This document shows, in pieces, positions 31,604-43,701 of a stretch of DNA of 64,000 bases (its first letter is position 1; each line of letters opens with the position of its first letter). The stretch comes from Agapanthus africanus. Taxonomy: Eukaryota > Streptophyta > Magnoliopsida > Asparagales > Amaryllidaceae. A program made the translations under genes and the position numbers. The stretch lies in the NCBI GenBank assembly GCA_030015575.1, contig JASDDO010000026.1, forward strand, positions 188,257,739 to 188,321,738, given 5' to 3'. The notes beneath the pieces are model-generated. The model did no database searches. It had not been told where the DNA came from and saw only the letters and a list, made by a program, of their open reading frames with translations.

Positions 31604-33782
31604 TGTTAGTGTATATGCCCTAGAGGCCATTACTGTATCATACTAGCTTGTATATTACTTAATGGAAGCTTGGGATAATCACAGTTGTATAGACAATCTT
31701 GCTCAAAATCGTAGTATGCTACTTGGTTTGTTTCTACTTCAATATGTGCATTTGTTTCTTTTAGCATATCGCTTATACATATTAGTAGAGCCCTTAGGAT
31801 CTTTACTTGATTACCAGCGTTGTGATGGCAATCACACTAGTGGGGGCTGGGTAATCTACAAGCACATCCTTATACAGGTCCCTAGTCGTAGGACTATCGA
31901 GACGGGGCATCGATACTCCGGAATAGACTAGCGTATACGCTTCTCATCCCAGCTCAGGAGGTGGTCTGTCCCACAGCCATCAGTACGTCGTACTGGAGAT
32001 AGTATGCGGGTGCTCGTTAGGTTACGAGTACTCTGGACAGGACTCGTCGGGAACTGTTGGATGGTATTATACCTTTCGTCAGTTATCAGTTCCCAGGTGA
32101 CATGAGTACAGCTTAGTCCGCTGACTTGACACTGTCACTTCGCCTCGAGTGTGTTCCCACTGTACTTTGGTTACTACCTTACCACGGCTCAAAGGAGTCG
32201 TGCAAATAGGTAGTAGTTGGGTGCAGTCCCGAAGCACATGGAGGCAGTGACGGTTAGACAGGATTCGTCTCTCCCGGTATTGGGGGTTGACATCGCGCTG
32301 TGTCTAGGAGAGCCATTACACGAGTAGTCCTTGGCCAGGGCAAGCGAGATATACTGGTAGGTTTCCAGTGTTATCTCAGGGTGTTCTGGGGTTCACTCCA
32401 ACACGACTTGTACCGCTATTGGGGGACTGACGTTCACCACCCCCTAGGCCCGCCATGCGATGTATCGACGAACAGACCGAACTGTATGGAGATTGTCACA
32501 TACAGGCTTAGTAGGAGTTCGGATGAGTTTACCTCATCGGCCTTCTTATCGACATCTACCTGGGGACCGTTACGTACGGCTAGTGCCGCTTACGGTTTGT
32601 GGTTAAACCCACTGCCAGCATAGTGTCGAGTCTTTAGAGTCCCACACAGAGAGTTTCTCTGCACTGAGCGAAACGTGTAGAGGCCGTATGGTTTTACGGC
32701 AGGGCTGCGATCACTTACGTGCACTTGTGTGCGTATGCTTTTCGGGCAGGCAATACTAGTGGGCTTTGGTTTATGCCGGATCCTAGTATTGCATGGATGG
32801 ATTCGTTTTGTTTTCAATGCATTCGCATTCTACGGAATGCGGATGCGGGTGTGTATGCACAGTTTTGAGGAGCGTTGAAGGGGGAGATGCCTCATTAGGG
32901 TTTTGGCAGATGGTTCGGCCAAAACCGCTATGTGGCAGGCTCATTAGGGTTTTGGCAATTCGTTCGGTCAAAACCATTATGAGCCGCTGACATTACTAAC
33001 TAATCTTTTCAGTGATAATTTTATGATGGCTAATTGCTTTGACCATTTGACCACCTTGACCATTCTTGACTTTGTTGACCCGTTGACCAAACTTGACCTT
33101 GACCTTCATGAAAGGTCTACACACTTCTTTGGTTTTCTTTTTCATTTTGGATTATGATAATGGTCATGTCAATGTAGCCATCAACTTTATCATGATAGGA
33201 TTTGTAATGATGTTGTTTAGTATTATTGCAACCATGGTGCCTTTTTTCTTTAGTTGATAATTTCATTATTCTTTTCTCATTCTCTCTCCTAAAAAAAGTG
33301 AGAAGAAAAGAAAAGCTCCATGGTTGCTAGCTCCTTCTTCTTCCTCCTCTTGATTCATTCTTTTGATATCATGTGTTGAGAGAAAAAGAATCCAAATAGA
33401 CAAATACTTCCATCAACCTCTTCTACACAACCTAGGACTTCAAGACTAGCGATCTTTTTGCCCTAGTTGCCTCGGCTCGAGGTGGAGCTCGGTCTACATC
33501 TCTCGGGTGGATCGTCTTCGACTCAAGAAGGCCGCGGAGGTGACCAAGATCCGGATCGACCCTCGGAACGTGGATGGGTGAGCCGGACAGCGGAGAGAAG
33601 ATCCGAAGGACCGGTTTCGTGAGGTATAATTTCTACGGCATAGTAATTAACGCCTCTAGTAGTTTGTTAGTTTCTAGTTTAGCAAAGATCCGGCTTTTAG
33701 TCCATGTTGCCTTTGCGCCAAAAATTGTTTTCCGCCGTTTTCGCCTCCCCGTAAGAACCGGGGTGAGCAACGTGGACTTACA
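31604..33782 (+). repeat. Cop-3 5' LTR
   Basis: This 2179-bp LTR starts TGTTAGTG and ends GTGGACTTACA. It carries eight TTGAC words in about 70 bp (33038-33105) and the LTR hairpin near 31894-31920. It is the same general family as Cop-1 and Cop-2 in the opposite orientation. Confidence 0.92.
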
Positions 33783-33783
33783 G

Positions 33784-33795
33784 TTGTATCAGAGC
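33784..33795 (+). other. Cop-3 primer binding site, one mismatch
   Basis: TTGTATCAGAGC, one base after the LTR, differs from the iMet-complementary sequence at the second position. Confidence 0.85.
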
Positions 33796-35535
33796 CTAGC
33801 TAAACATAAACTAGCAAGTTAGCAAAGTATTTAGAATATCGATCAGAAAAAAATCACAAAACAAGTCCGGATTTTTTAACTTTCTGCCGATTTTTTAAAC
33901 AGCTCCAAAAGTAATTTAAAATATATGAAAAATCGGCTCAGGGTTCTTATAGAACACACAGCAAAAATGAGCCGCTGATTCGGCCAACTCAGCGCGGAAC
34001 CGCGGCCAAACCATGTGTTTGTCCGTGGATCCGCGGCCGAGTTGACTCGGCCGCGACTCCATTTTGCTGCAGTGTTCCTACTGTGTTGTTTTGGGATTTT
34101 TAATACATGTTGTTTCTACCCAGATTTTCCAGAGAACAAATTGACTTTCGGGGTGGTAACAAATCCGTATTTTGATCGATATTCCGTAGAATTTGGCTAA
34201 TGGATATTATCTGTGATGTGATATATGTATTGAACGTCTACTAATCGCTATAAGTCGATTGGTGGGGGTTATACTTATCTGTGATCTGTAATGTTGATGG
34301 TATGTGTATGAATTCGTTGGATTGTCGTGGATGAATAGCCGAGGGGTTGTGAGATGAGAGTTTTCTTATTCTTTCAATTCTTGTAATATGTAAATTGATG
34401 TAATATTATTTGTTTGGCCGCACAACTGGGTCGGGGTTGTAGCCGTCATTGTATAATTTCTTTTACTGTTTTTGCTCCTAGGATAGACCCAAGGTGGTGT
34501 GCACAAACTACCGGGTATCTCGAAGTGCCGAGTGGCCTACTCACGGTGTTGATGGAGGTTGCTTCGCTTTGGATACTTGGCGGGTAGTTTGCCGCCCCCG
34601 TAGGGGTCTAGGGTGGGGTTTTGGCTATTCATCGCGACAGTGTAATCCGTTCTTCGTTACAGGCTCGTACGAATTGCGGATTCCTAGTATATCCAATGTA
34701 TTCATCTGTGATCTGGAATGGATATCATTGCATGTGACGAATGTTTATATATATCTATATGATATCTATTTAGGCGTTTCTTATGTTTTGCATCCACGCT
34801 AGTCCAGCCCCCGCTCTGTCGTTAGTTAAGTAACCTAACGGGTGATGATGGGACCCCATGGCGAATGCGGATAGTATAATCGTACGTCATATTTTTGTTG
34901 TTCTCTGCAATGGTAGGATTAAATGATGGGACGCATTGGAATTAATGCAAGAAAAATTAAACCAAGTAAAAGTCATTGGAAAAATTTCAAAACCACTCCG
35001 TTTCTTTTCAAAAACAACTTTTAAACGCGGAGCTTAAACCACTCCTTTTAAAAGCTATCAAGGTTTTTTCGATTATATCAAGTTCACTATGTTCACGGTT
35101 GCGCCAAAACCATTCGTAGACCTCCGTCGTTTCATATGAATATCCAACAGAATTCAAGCTGTGTTTGTTGGCCATAGTCAAGGCACAGTGATTGGTAGCT
35201 GGTGGGTATTGATATGTTGCATAGATTGATGCGTTGGTTTGAGACAGTCGTATTGCTTTGTTGGCCATAGTCAAGGGTATATACGGGTGGGTTCAAATCA
35301 ACCTGGACAACGACGGGTAGAACTTGACATGTGACTTATGATTTTTTGGCCTTAGTCAAGGTCATAAGAGCATGGGGCAAAAATCCACATCGGGAGTTTC
35401 AAAAAAACTGAAACTTCCTAGCGCTGCATACCATTTGGAGTGTGATGATTCTGGTAGGATTCCTTCAGTTTTGACACACGATGATATTTGGATCCTGATC
35501 CTACTGTGAGTATATGCTACTCCTCCGGAACTTTC
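33796..35535 (+). other. Cop-3 leader, left part
   Basis: This non-coding leader is homologous to that of Cop-1 in reverse. It includes the nested-stem region (about 34790-34870), GCATT/AATGC (34933-34948) and hairpin-framed motifs (35159-35368). It ends with CTTTC (35531-35535), the left target duplication of NA-3. Confidence 0.78.
35159..35368 (+). promoter_or_regulatory. Triple 20-nt motif in hairpins, Cop-3 leader
   Basis: CTGTG (35159-35163) / CACAG (35184-35188) frames TTTGTTGGCCATAGTCAAGG. CTTATGA (35335-35341) / TCATAAG (35362-35368) frames a 20-nt loop that has drifted to TTTTTTGGCCTTAGTCAAGG. Both stems remain perfect although both loops have changed. Confidence 0.65.
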
Positions 35536-37749
35536 TGTAGGGTTCCTAGGCACACTAATGAGGTCACACAAGGCATCAACCATGCCAATTTCAAATTTTA
35601 CAAGTGCCGAGAAATCCTAATACGGATCGTTAACTAGATTTTATGCGAAAACGATAACAAGTTAACAACTTAACTAAGAGTAAACGGAAAATACAACCTT
35701 TGTAGATCCGGTCCTCCGCCTCCATAGCTCCGTGATGAAGTCCCCTCGCTGCGATCATCGGATCCCGGGCTCTAGCGTCGTCTTCATCGGAGAAATGGGC
35801 TGGCTAGGTCGTCGACTTCGATGCGAAGATGATCTACGTCGAGGCAACACAAGATCAAGCTCCAAGTTCACCAAGTCAAGAAACTTGTGAAGAAAACACC
35901 CTATACTACATGGCAAGCGGTAGAGGATGAAGAAATAGGAAGTGGGTTCACTTAAGAATTAGATTTCTCACTCTTTTTCTCAAGTTGCCATTGAAGCTAT
36001 CAAGCTTTTTCTTCTTGAAGAAGAAGAAGAAGAAGTTGATAATATGATAAGTCTTATGTAAAATATAAAATAAAAAGATACTTATCATCTTGCAACCATA
36101 GTTAGTTGTAGAGAATAAACCAAGGTTAGATGAATGGTTAGGGTTAGGAGAAGAAGACAAGAATGGTCACTTAGTCAAAGTTACATGAAGCATCAAGAAG
36201 CTTCATGTAAGAAAGCAACCCTTTTGTTTTCTTTTCTCTTTTTCTCAAAAATGAATAGATAAATAAATAAGTGAATTGAAACCCTAACCATTCACTAAAC
36301 ATGGTTTAGGTCTTTACACAAATCCAAGTTTGCATGTATCATCAAACATGATACAAACAAGTGCACAAAACTATATCATATATACAATGTGCACATTCGA
36401 GTGAGAAAATCCATTTAATGTGAACCAATACTAGTTAATCCTAGGTAATATATCAAATATATATAATTAAACATTAAATCATTAAATCAACACTTGATTT
36501 AATGATCCGGTCATATCGCATATAACCGACTAGTATCAAGTGTATCAATGTATCGAATCAACACTTGATTCGGTAACCCGGCTATATCACATATAACCTG
36601 CCGATGATACAAAACGCGAGAATAGAATACGGTATCACATACATGCATTATTCTCGGTCCTGCACATATCTCATATGTGCTCCTATTTCGTTTCGCTTGA
36701 GCCAGGAAACCTCTGTGTAGGACTCTAAAGACTCGTCAATACGCCGGCAGCAGGTGATGATCATATCAAACACCCACTAGCCGCAAGCGGTCTGCAAAAT
36801 GTAACGGCCACCCGGGTATTGAGCGATCAGAAGATCGACGAGCAAGCCCGCTCACACTCCTGTGAATCTAACCAGTAACACTTACCGTACAGTCCGGTCT
36901 CGTCGTCTGATATGTCGCATATCTCGCCTAGGGGTGGTAAACGTCATACCCCAATAGCTCGATAAGTCGTGTCGATATGAGGTCTATAACAGTTCAAGAA
37001 ACTATAGGTAACACTTACCAGTAAATCTCAGCAACCCTGGCCAGGGATTTCCGGTTATAGCCAATCGAACACAGCGCAACATCAACTCCCTATACCGGGA
37101 GAGACGAATCCCCTCCTATCGCTCATTGCCTCCATGTGATTCGGGACTGTACCCAAAAACCACCATTTTGCATGCCCTCTTGGACGTGGTATGGTGGAAA
37201 TCAAAGCACAGTGGGAACCACACAAGACTCTATGACGATCTCGGGTCAACAGACTACTCTGTACCAGTGTCACCAGAGAACTGCTATCAGACGTAAGGTA
37301 TAATACCATCTGGGAGTTCTCGGCGAGTCCGTCCAGTGTACCCAGTCTTTACTGAGCACCCGTATATCATCTCTGATGTCAAACACCAATGGATACGGGA
37401 TCATCCATCGCCCATCTGTATAGGTCAAGAAGGTATACGCTAGTCTACTCTGGTATATCGATGCCCCATCTCGATACACCTACGACTAGGGACCTTGAAG
37501 GATGTACTTATGGACTACCATGTCCCCACTAGTATGATCCGCATCATAGTCCAGGTAGTCAAGTACACATCCTAAGGGCTTTACCAACATGTAACAGAGA
37601 GACAATCAGTGTACACGTTAAGGTAAAGAGCAACCAGATAGCATACTATCATGTTGAGCACGAAAGTCCTCCCTATATATGTCCAAGCATCCACTACAAT
37701 ATACATCCTATGTATAGTAATGGCCTCTAGGGCATACATATAACTAACA
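35536..37749 (-). repeat. NA-3 3' LTR
   Basis: This LTR is 2214 bp, with plus-strand ends TGTAGGGTTCCTAGG and ACTAACA. It is visibly more diverged from its partner than the Cop-1 LTRs are from each other, so NA-3 is the older insertion. No gene is seen. Confidence 0.93.
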
Positions 37750-37760
37750 ATCACCCACTT
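37750..37760 (-). other. NA-3 polypurine tract, altered
   Basis: The sense strand reads AAGTGGGTGAT, the Cop-1 tract with one pyrimidine interruption, directly before the 3' LTR. Confidence 0.6.
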
Positions 37761-40250
37761 ACACTAGGGCCATCTGATAGCAGTGGTTGTAGTATCTCAT
37801 ACTCAACTATCCCATAATAGTCTCTCTCCGGGAAAAGGCCTTTGTGAGTGGATCCGCCGTGTTGTCCTCTGAGTCTACTCTCTTAACCTTGATCCCTTGG
37901 AGATCAACCATCACTATGATCAGGTTACACTGCCTTAGAATATGTCTGGATCACTGATGGGACCGGCGTTCCTTGGCATAAGCCCCAACTCCATTGTCTC
38001 ACAATGGTAGGAACGTAGTTCATCTCATGAACCTTTATACACTCAAACATCCTCTTTGGTAGCATCTTAAGTAGCGATGTATCCTGCCTTTATCGTCTAG
38101 TTAGCCACGGTATCTAGCTTGGAACTCTTCCAACATACCGTCCCTTTACTGAGGGTAAAGACAATGCCTGTGACTGACTTTCAGTCGTCCTTATCACCCT
38201 GGAACCCTTCCAGTGATTCTCCCCAGGATCGATTGATACTATCTCACTATAACTAGTGAGTATCCTAACATCCAATTACATCTATCTCATAGATGAAAAC
38301 TCAGGATTTAGGAGGTATCACTTTGATCCTATATGGAGAATCATTGTGATAAACGGAGATTGATCGAGCGTAGCATAGGAAACCCCTTCCCTATCAAGAG
38401 TATGTCATCCATGTACTCTACGAGGATCGCCACCATACTCCCTACTACCTTTTTGTATATACAAGGTTCATCTACCATTTTGATGAAGTCAAAATCTTTA
38501 ACTACCACATCAAAATAGATGTTCCAACTCCGCGATGCCTTCTTTATCCTATAAAGCATCTTGTACATGTTTCCGCTGCTCCCACTGTTTACAAAGCCCT
38601 CTGGCTCTGTACTTATGGACTCTCTTCTAAAATATCATTTAGAAGAGCAGTCATGACACCGAACCGCCAGATATCGTAGTCATGGTATGTAGCCATGGCA
38701 AGTAGGATCCGGATGGACTTAAGCATAGCCACTGGAAAAGGTTTCATCATTATCCACGCCTGGTCGATGACGAAAACCTTTAACAAGTATAGCTTTGAAA
38801 GTCTCAACTTTTTCATCTACACCAAGTAATCTTTTCAAGATATACTTGCTCCTGATGGGGATTTAACCCTTCAGATATAGAAACCAAAGTCCATACTTTG
38901 TTGGTGTACATGGATTCCATCTCAGATCACTAAGCATCCAGCCATTCTTACAGAGTCCTACTCCTGATGGCCCGCTCGAAACTAGTTGGGTCATCATCTC
39001 ATGATGCAATCCCCGCTCCTACTGTCATAGAGAAACCAAAGTATCTCTCAGGCGGGTGAGGAACCTTACTAGATCGGCGGAGAGGCTGAGGTTCGTTGGT
39101 AACTATTGAATCCTTTGGTTCTTTCAAATCATCAGCTGCAGTTTGTATAGCTGGAACATTTCCAGTTCTACATAACAGATCTTGGCTCGAGCTTGTCCGG
39201 ATTTTGCTTTTAGACATAGGCCGGACAATCCCAAATCTTAACTAACTTAAGATATGGGCTCTTCCCTTTCTATATCACATATGAAGTGGTAGGCAACTGA
39301 TTTGATTCGAATCCTATTCAATAGGTATTCAGCTTCTCAAGTGCATAACTCCCAAAAGGAAAATAGGTAACTCTGTATTACTCATCATAGAGCGCACCAT
39401 ATCGAATAGGGTTCAATTGCTCTGCCCCGATATACCATCGTGCTATGGTGTATACGGAGGAGTAATGCTGAGAGAGAATCTCATTCTCCTTTAGAATAGT
39501 CCAGGAATTCTGTGCTCAAGTATTCTCCTCTTTGATCACATCAAAGACATAATACTTATACCCGTTTTGGTTCTCTACTTCTAACTTATATTCCGTGAAT
39601 ATCTCAAAAGGTTCGGACTTGTGTTTCAACAGGAACATATGTCTGAATCTTGAGAGATCATCAGAGAATGTAATGAAGTACAAAGAACCGGTCATGGCAT
39701 GTGTAGACAGGGGACCTTTATACATCAACATGTATCATCCCAAGAGTTCACTAACTCTTTCTCTGTTTCCAGTAAACAGAGCTATGGTCATCTTATCTCT
39801 GTGACATGACTGGAAAGTTTCACAAGATGTAAATTCAAACAGATTTGAATATGAATCTAAATGTAACTTCAGCCAGTCGGGTCGCATTGATATGACCTTA
39901 TCTACAATACCTCAAGAAGGATTCGTTCAGTTCTGAACTCTTCCACTTGTGTGTGTTCTGTATACTAAGAACTGTAGTTTGATTTAGAACATTAATGCTT
40001 TTAGATAACGTGCCTGAAACGATCAACTTTTGATATAGGAAATGTTCAAAACATTATCCAACAATATAAAATTTTATCATTTCTTTACTAATAAAGATAC
40101 TGATATGATTTTGTATATCAGGTTCGGTATCTAATAACATTCGTTCAGAATCAATGTATTCGGAATACAGGGTGACAGTTACCAACAGACTTGGCTGCAA
40201 CACTTGCCCCGTTTTCTGCCTCATGAAACTTATCACCCGTTCTCAGTTCT
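37761..40250 (-). pseudogene. NA-3 degenerate copia pol
   Basis: Broken remnants appear in Cop-1 order. RT fragments lie at 38341-38568 (KKASRSWN, YMDDILLIG) and 38613-38816 (AMLKSIRILLA). The IN-RT linker lies at 38999-39217 (PPERYFGFS). An integrase fragment lies at 39516-39731 (FITFSDDLSRF). The first catalytic aspartate context of integrase is not preserved. The deletions relative to Cop-1 are shared with NA-1, so they arose before either copy inserted. The segment at 40010-40045 is the uninterrupted version of the site Cop-1 hit in NA-1. Confidence 0.85.
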
Positions 40251-40544
40251 CTACCTTTCTGTAGCCCTATGTAACAAATTACATATCTGGGATCCTGATC
40301 CGGTATCAAATACCCCGGACGTAGAGGACACTGAGAAACAGTTCTTTGTAATGAACACACCCGAAGATGATGCATCAGCATGCACTTTCTTCGTTTGGGC
40401 GGCACGGGAAATCTGGTATTCCTCTATTTCCTGCTCGGTCTTATAACAATTATAAGTTGGAGCGAGGCCAACGTTCCCCAGCTCAGTATAACAAGCGGGT
40501 TCGGTCAATATATCCGTATTATTATCTTGATTAAGGCGTGACAT
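40251..40544 (-). CDS. NA-3 short frame: gag-start replacement fused to protease N-terminus
   Basis: This 97-codon frame runs from an ATG in the same position, right after the GTAGCGACC/purine block, where Cop-1 starts Gag. The first 55 or so residues (SRLNQDNNTDILTEPACYTE) do not resemble Cop-1 Gag. The rest matches the protease entry of Cop-1 (GVFITKNCFSVSS, then FDTGSGSQICN). There is no capsid region and no zinc knuckle. The frame stops shortly after the protease DTG. NA-1 has a broken copy. It could encode a short peptide or be a non-functional scar. I cannot tell which. Confidence 0.5.
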   Translation of the reverse strand: MSRLNQDNNTDILTEPACYTELGNVGLAPTYNCYKTEQEIEEYQISRAAQTKKVHADASSSGVFITKNCFSVSSTSGVFDTGSGSQICNLLHRATER

Positions 40545-41164
40545 GGTCGCTACCTGGAGAGAGAGAGAAGAAAACACTCAGCGTGCGCTCTTGCAAAAAT
40601 AGATTGGTTATTATTTTATCTAATCAGAATGGCTCCCACTATTTTTATCAAATCTTCCTTCAAACCCTAAAAGGAAAGACTAGCCGGGATTAATTACACG
40701 CTACAAGTTCGCCAATCTTTCAGCCAGTCCAGTGTCGGTACTTTGAGGGAGGTCCCCCGTGCTTTCGCACGAACCTAATTAATGTAAACCTCGTTTTCCC
40801 AGAGGCGTAACCCCGTTGACACCTTTCTAGACACCTACTTGATCGGATAATTGTAATGTGTAAAACTCTCCCAGGAGTAACAATTACTGGCAGCGGGTAT
40901 CGGGATCCAACTATCTTATAGAAGGTATGCAATCTCATTGCAAATTTCAACACTTGAAATTCCCGATAATATTTTGCCCCAAACGATCTATGACCTTGAC
41001 AAGGTCAGCAAACCATAAACCGCAAGTCAAGTTCAACCCGTCATTTCTTGATTGAATCAAACCCACCCACACGACCCTTGACAATGTCAATAAGGCCGTA
41101 CGACTACCCTAACCTAATCTGCATCATATGCATAAGCAGATAAATACTGGTTAGCTACCGCATA

Positions 41165-41193
41165 CTGCGTCTTGACAAGGTCAACAAACGCAG
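41165..41193 (-). promoter_or_regulatory. 20-nt motif hairpin with covarying stem, NA-3
   Basis: CTGCGT (41165-41170) pairs with ACGCAG (41188-41193). The relatives have CTGTG/CACAG or CTATG/CATAG here. Other motif copies lie at about 40990-41015 and 41080-41100, with weaker stems. Confidence 0.62.
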
Positions 41194-41333
41194 CACGAAT
41201 ACTAAACAGGACTTATCTGAAATGACGGAGGGCTACGACAGGTTTTTCTGAAAACCTATTGCGTAATGAACTTGATATCGTTGTAGAATCAAATGATTTT
41301 AAAATGGAGTGTTTTTTTAGGCTTTTCTAGTTT

Positions 41334-41573
41334 TGCTAAAGGGGTCACTCCCGGTGGAGGGATCGTTGGCCCTTTCCTCGTCGAATGAGGTGCGGGATAT
41401 ATCATATATATCACTGTGCAAAGAAGAAACTATAGAAGCAATCAAAATACAAACCGAGGGTTGTAGCATCTGCCAGTTATTGCTAAAGGGGTCACTCCCG
41501 GTGAAGGGATCGTCGGCCCTTTCCTCATCGAATAAGGTGCAGGATATATCATATATACCGCTGTGCAAAGCAA
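41334..41573 (-). repeat. Two-copy leader repeat, NA-3
   Basis: Two units begin GCTAAAGGGGTCACTCCCGG, about 148 bp apart, each ending near a GTGCAAAG block. They match the pair in NA-1. Confidence 0.7.
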
Positions 41574-42548
41574 GAACTGTAGCTACCTGTTTTATTTTTG
41601 AAATTCGATTCTACAACATCTTTAGATTTCTTTTATTTCATTAATCATATTAATGAAGTCCCATCATTTAAGTACCTAAACATCACAGATAAATACGACG
41701 TACACTTATGCCATCCGCATTCGCCTCGATGTCCCCTCGTGCACCGTTAGTTTAGGTAACTAACGGCAGAGCCGGGCAGGGCTAGCGCGGATGTAAAACA
41801 TAAGTAACGCCTATATAATATATCATATATACTATATATAGTATTCATCACAGAACATCACATGATCACATCACAGATATCGCAGCAGAAGAAACATATG
41901 AAATATTGCATATACTAGGATGTCCGTGTTTTCAATACGAGCCAGTATAAAACACGGATTCCACGGTCGCGATGAATAGCCAAACCCACACCCCAAGACC
42001 CCTACGAGAGCGGCAAGCAACCCTACCAATTCTAGAGTTAGGAGACCCGGACTCGACTCCTCGAGTTGGTCTCCCACTGGACTCCAGAACCCGGTTACTT
42101 GTGCTCCCCTCCTTGGGTCTATCCTAGTGCGGAAAAGTAAATAATATACAAAAGGTGACATCTTCCGCAACCTGGAAGTGCCCCAATAAAAGAATATTAC
42201 ATACAAGTTTTTTACATGAATGAAAATGAAAAACACTCATCTCACATAAAAAAAACCCGGCTATTCAAACACGACTATCCAATATAACATATCCAGCAGC
42301 ACATAACATCACATGTCATCAACGTAAGTAAAAATGCGTATCCCAATTGTCGTTGGCATATAGCAACGAAACCGGCGATATCACATATTACACTTACGGT
42401 CACAGAAAAGAAAATGTAAAACTACAACAGTTGGAATCCGTAACCTCTTTAGACACCGCATGCCTAATCAAATGAATTACTTAGACATCGCATGCCTAAC
42501 AATTATAAACCTCGCATTTTAGTCTCAAAATCGAAAACACTTTTCAAT

Positions 42549-42835
42549 ATCAAGTCGGGCAATTCAACAAGATTCCCGACATCCTGATCGAATGCTAGTC
42601 GCAAACTTCAGTAGGCGGCCGCACCCCCGACGCCGTCGACGAAGTGTACCAAGGCGGAACACCGCTGCCGCGAGCACCCGAACGGATGCTTTCAGCGACG
42701 GGGTTCTCCTACAGTCACTTGGTCGGGGCTATGGGGCGAGGCTGTCTATTAAGTTTACCCGGCGAGTATCCGCGTACGCTACGTGATTGCGACAGACTTT
42801 TGATCACATCAAAATTCCGTGGCAACCGATCAAGT
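42549..42835. repeat. 273-bp GC-rich insert flanked by 7-bp repeats (NA-3)
   Basis: ATCAAGT at 42549-42555 and 42829-42835 bracket 273 bp, the same length and boundaries as in NA-1. The antisense frame 42592-42786 stays open and differs from the NA-1 copy at only a few residues. Confidence 0.6.
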
Positions 42836-43688
42836 GAGACTAAACCGCTAGATTTATAACATTCATTCAATTATCTCATAACAACTTGTGAATTCCAATT
42901 ATTGTATCACATTCCGGATAAATAAAAAATGTTAAACTTTCTGATCGAACATTCAAACACCCAAGTTTTCCCGAAACAACTCAACACATGAAACAAGTTT
43001 AAAAACATTCACTTCGTGCCTCAGTACCAACAGTCCAGCCATAGAAGGGTCAAGCCAACGCCTCACATGTGGCACGCCGTACTGCCCCAAACCCTAAGGT
43101 TCAAAGGGCAGTTCAAGACGGTCACATAATCGAGTTAAGTTTTGTTGTCTTCTAGAGGGACCATCGCGTTACTTGCACTGCTTAGAACGTTATTAAACCA
43201 CGGAAAGATCCAACACTTGGAAATTTCCCGACAGGGAAAAAGGTGGGTATTTATATCTAGTCGAATCTTTTTAACATATTCTAAAATTATCCGGAAAAGC
43301 ACATAGACAAAGTTTGAAATTTCCGATCGAACCTTCGAAGTTCCAAAACACCCCAGAAAACTCAACTCTTGAGTGCAAATTAGAAATTCCCAGAAAACTC
43401 AGCACCTGAATAAACAAATTACTGTGCAAAAATTATAGGCTAATCTCATAATTTGGCCGCGGAACCGCCGCAGAAGCCAGGCTTCTGCCGCGGTTCCACC
43501 GCGCTTTAGACACATCATTAGGTAATTTTTGCACCGTAATTCTTAGAATTCCCTACTGAATTTTTTAAGCATTTTTAATCTGGAAAAATCCGAGTTTTTG
43601 AAAAAAGTCCAGAGAGCATTTTGGAGTTAGGGTTTCGGTTCGATCGGACTTCAAACTCCGGCTACACATCGCCTAAGGCTCTAGCTAG

Positions 43689-43700
43689 GCTCTGATACCA
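43689..43700 (-). other. NA-3 primer binding site (tRNA-iMet)
   Basis: The sense strand reads TGGTATCAGAGC one base from the 5' LTR. Confidence 0.92.
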
Positions 43701-43701
43701 C

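Larger units (their letters stand above)
31604..35535 (+). mobile_element. Cop-3: copia element, left portion
   Basis: This plus-strand element starts TGTTAGTGTATATGCCC. The window holds its 5' LTR, PBS and most of its leader up to the NA-3 insertion. The leader resumes at 59832 and is cut again by NA-4 at 60231. No gag or pol is visible in the part seen, so whether it is autonomous is unknown. GATTT (31599-31603) is the presumed left target duplication. Confidence 0.88.
40545..43688 (-). other. NA-3 untranslated leader
   Basis: This non-coding leader of about 3.1 kb is collinear with that of NA-1. It has motif hairpins (best at 41165-41193), the two-copy repeat (41334-41573), the short hairpin near 41638-41657, the nested stem (about 41732-41790) and the GC-rich insert (42549-42835). 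Confidence 0.78.
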
